A stretch of 6,741 nucleotides of DNA. Source: a bacterium (GTDB lineage Bacteria > Desulfobacterota > Anaeroferrophillalia > Anaeroferrophillales > Tharpellaceae). The notes beneath the pieces are model-generated. The model was not told the DNA's origin, made no database searches, and was given only the letters and a program-made list of their open reading frames with translations. Each line of letters begins with the position of its first letter. Position 1 is the first letter of the stretch. Below are positions 5,283-6,741 of this stretch, in pieces. The translations under genes were made by a program, and so were the position numbers. The DNA is taken from contig JAOZKP010000011.1 in NCBI GenBank assembly GCA_029935295.1, forward strand, positions 1 to 6,741, written 5' to 3'.

Positions 5283-6741
5283 ATGTACAAGATATTGAGA
5301 AGGTTGTTTCTGTTCAGTTGCATTTTGTTGTTTACCGTTCTGATACATGAAACCGGCAGCTTGGAGGCGGCAACCCCAAGACTGGCGGCAGGTGTTGCGC
5401 ACTCCATAGCCATAAAGAGCGATGGCAAACTGTGGAATTGGGGGTATAATAATAGCGGCCAGCTCGGTGACGGCACGCCGGTCGACAAGCACGCACCTCA
5501 GCAGATGAGCAGTAGTGACTGGTCTCAGGTGGCGACGATGGGGCACTCCATAGCCTTAAAAAGCAACGGCACGCTGTGGAGTTGGGGGGATAATAATCGC
5601 GGCCAGTTGGGTGACAATACGACAATCGATAAAGACTGCCCTATACAGGTCGGCAGTGACAACAATTGGGCTAAGGTGGCGGCAGGAGGTAATCACTCCC
5701 TGGCCATAAAAAACGACGGCACGCTCTGGAGTTGGGGCTATAATAATAGCGGTCAGCTCGGCGACGGCACGACGGTTGACCGGTTGACACCGATCCAGGT
5801 GGGCATTGACACTGACTGGGCTGAGGTTGTGTGCGGTCATTGGTTCACGGTGGCCATAAAGAGCGACGGCACACTGTGGAGTTGGGGCTATAATGCTTAC
5901 GGTCAGCTCGGTGATGGCACGATAGCTAACAAACTCTCACCTGTTCAGACAGGCAGTGATGCCAACTGGACGCAGGTGGCGGCAGGTTGTTGTCACACCC
6001 TGGCGTTGAAGAACGACGGCACGCTGTGGGCCTGGGGCTATAATGGTTACGGTCAACTCGGCGATGGCACAACGGTTGACCAGTACTCCCCTCAGCAGGT
6101 CGGCAGTAACAGCGACTGGGCTAAGGTGGCAGCAGGTTTCCATCACAGTCTGGCTATAAAGAGCGACGGCACACTCTGGAATTGGGGCTGGAATGCATCT
6201 GGCCAGCTCGGTGATGGGACGACGACCAACAAGAACACCCCCCAACAGGTAGGCAGTGACAGCGACTGGATACTGATGGCGGGAGGCTTTTATCATACCC
6301 TGGCCTTAAAGAGCGACGGGACGCTGTGGAGTTGGGGCAGGAATGCGAACGGCCAGCTCGGTGATGGGACAACGGTTGACCAACACTCTCCCGTCCAGAT
6401 TAACAGCTCCAGCGACTGGGCTAAGGTGGCGGTAGGCAATTCTCACACCCTGGCCTTAAAAAGCGACGGGACGCTGTGGAGTTGGGGCTCGAATTTTTAC
6501 GGTCAGCTCGGCGACGGCACGACAGATGATAAGAACACCCCCCAGCTGGTAGGTAGCGACAACCACTGGGTTACGGTAGCGGCAGGCAATAAACACACGG
6601 TTGCCATAAAGAGTGACGGCACGCTGTGGAGTTGGGGGAAAAATTTTTACGGTCAGCTCGGCGATGGCACGACAGATGATAAGAACTCCCCCCAGCAGGT
6701 AGGTAGTGATAATCACTGGGCCAAGGTAGATGGTGGCGATG
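5283..6741 (+). CDS. RCC1-repeat beta-propeller protein, secreted (3' end outside window)
   Basis: The gene is open to the window edge: 486 codons, with no stop or frameshift found on reading every codon. The N-terminus MYKILRRLFLF begins a signal peptide with a hydrophobic core to about residue 21 and probable cleavage LEA|AT after residue 29. The rest is an array of RCC1-type units: H-[ST]-[LIV]-A-[IL]-K-[SN]-D-G-T-LW-[SNA]-WG-x-N-x-x-GQLGDGT, then D-x-x-x-P-x-Q-V-G-S-D, DW and VAAG. Nine units begin at residues 40, 88, 138, 188, 238, 288, 338, 388 and 438. RCC1 repeats form beta-propeller blades; bacterial secreted forms are usually taken as surface or binding proteins, and there is no sign of a nucleotide-exchange role here. 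Cys13 in LFSC is not a good lipobox, so it is probably not a lipoprotein. The missing C-terminus may carry an anchor, a sorting signal or other domains. Confidence 0.93.
   Translation, partial: MYKILRRLFLFSCILLFTVLIHETGSLEAATPRLAAGVAHSIAIKSDGKLWNWGYNNSGQLGDGTPVDKHAPQQMSSSDWSQVATMGHSIALKSNGTLWSWGDNNRGQLGDNTTIDKDCPIQVGSDNNWAKVAAGGNHSLAIKNDGTLWSWGYNNSGQLGDGTTVDRLTPIQVGIDTDWAEVVCGHWFTVAIKSDGTLWSWGYNAYGQLGDGTIANKLSPVQTGSDANWTQVAAGCCHTLALKNDGTLWAWGYNGYGQLGDGTTVDQYSPQQVGSNSDWAKVAAGFHHSLAIKSDGTLWNWGWNASGQLGDGTTTNKNTPQQVGSDSDWILMAGGFYHTLALKSDGTLWSWGRNANGQLGDGTTVDQHSPVQINSSSDWAKVAVGNSHTLALKSDGTLWSWGSNFYGQLGDGTTDDKNTPQLVGSDNHWVTVAAGNKHTVAIKSDGTLWSWGKNFYGQLGDGTTDDKNSPQQVGSDNHWAKVDGGD
5400..6741 (+). repeat. 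Nine-unit RCC1 array, 150-base period
   Basis: Unit starts, taken at the conserved His codon (Phe in unit 4), are 5400, 5544, 5694, 5844, 5994, 6144, 6294, 6444 and 6594. The first unit is 144 bases and every later one exactly 150. The most constant DNA stretches encode DGTLWSWG and GQLGDGT. The last unit is cut two bases short by the window end and the array probably continues. This is coding repeat structure, not a CRISPR or intergenic repeat. Confidence 0.95.

Noticed and set aside
5310..5321. Lipobox at LFSC in the RCC1 protein
   Set aside because: Phe at the -2 position does not fit, and the hydrophobic core continues beyond the Cys. The LEA|AT site fits signal peptidase I better.
5172..6716. 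Several overlapping antisense open frames across the RCC1 array
   Set aside because: They repeat with the same 150-base period as the sense gene and exist only because the codons are repeated. They lack good ribosome binding sites and signal-like starts, while the sense frame has both.
5400..6741. CRISPR-like or satellite repeat
   Set aside because: The period is a multiple of three, the frame is open and the units encode RCC1 blades. There are no unique spacers between identical short repeats.

Overview
The window holds two large genes for exported, repeat-rich proteins, both on the + strand, with a strong terminator between them. A Gram-negative environmental bacterium is the best guess. 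Desulfobacterota (the old Deltaproteobacteria) or a similar sediment lineage fits, because C25-type peptidases, Ig-like modules, FG-GAP/VCBS-type repeats and bacterial RCC1 arrays are common there. This is inference from protein style: there is no rRNA, tRNA or housekeeping gene to place the organism.

Layout: 1-108 is a leader ending in a good Shine-Dalgarno. 109-4935 is a complete 1608-residue gingipain-like (family C25) cysteine peptidase. In order it has a signal peptide, a C25 propeptide, a catalytic domain with an intact His503/Cys559 dyad, an Ig-like module, two tandem ~107-residue modules, an Ig-like domain interrupted by a glutamine-amidotransferase-like (non-catalytic) domain, and six C-terminal FG-GAP-like repeats with Ca-loop motifs. 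4936-5282 is intergenic, with an intrinsic terminator, a perfect 24-base palindrome and a leader with further pairing options. 5283 to the window edge is the start of an RCC1-repeat protein with a signal peptide and nine 48-50 residue units; it runs off the end.

The two genes are probably separate transcription units, since a terminator and about 240 bases of leader lie between them. Both products should act outside the cytoplasm: the first as a secreted or surface protease built of adhesive and beta-propeller-like modules, the second as a surface or secreted beta-propeller. No defence system, mobile element, CRISPR array or RNA gene was seen. The most unusual points are the nested domain in the peptidase, the three-repeat super-period at its C-terminus, the palindrome and leader before the second gene, and the regular, apparently still duplicating RCC1 array.
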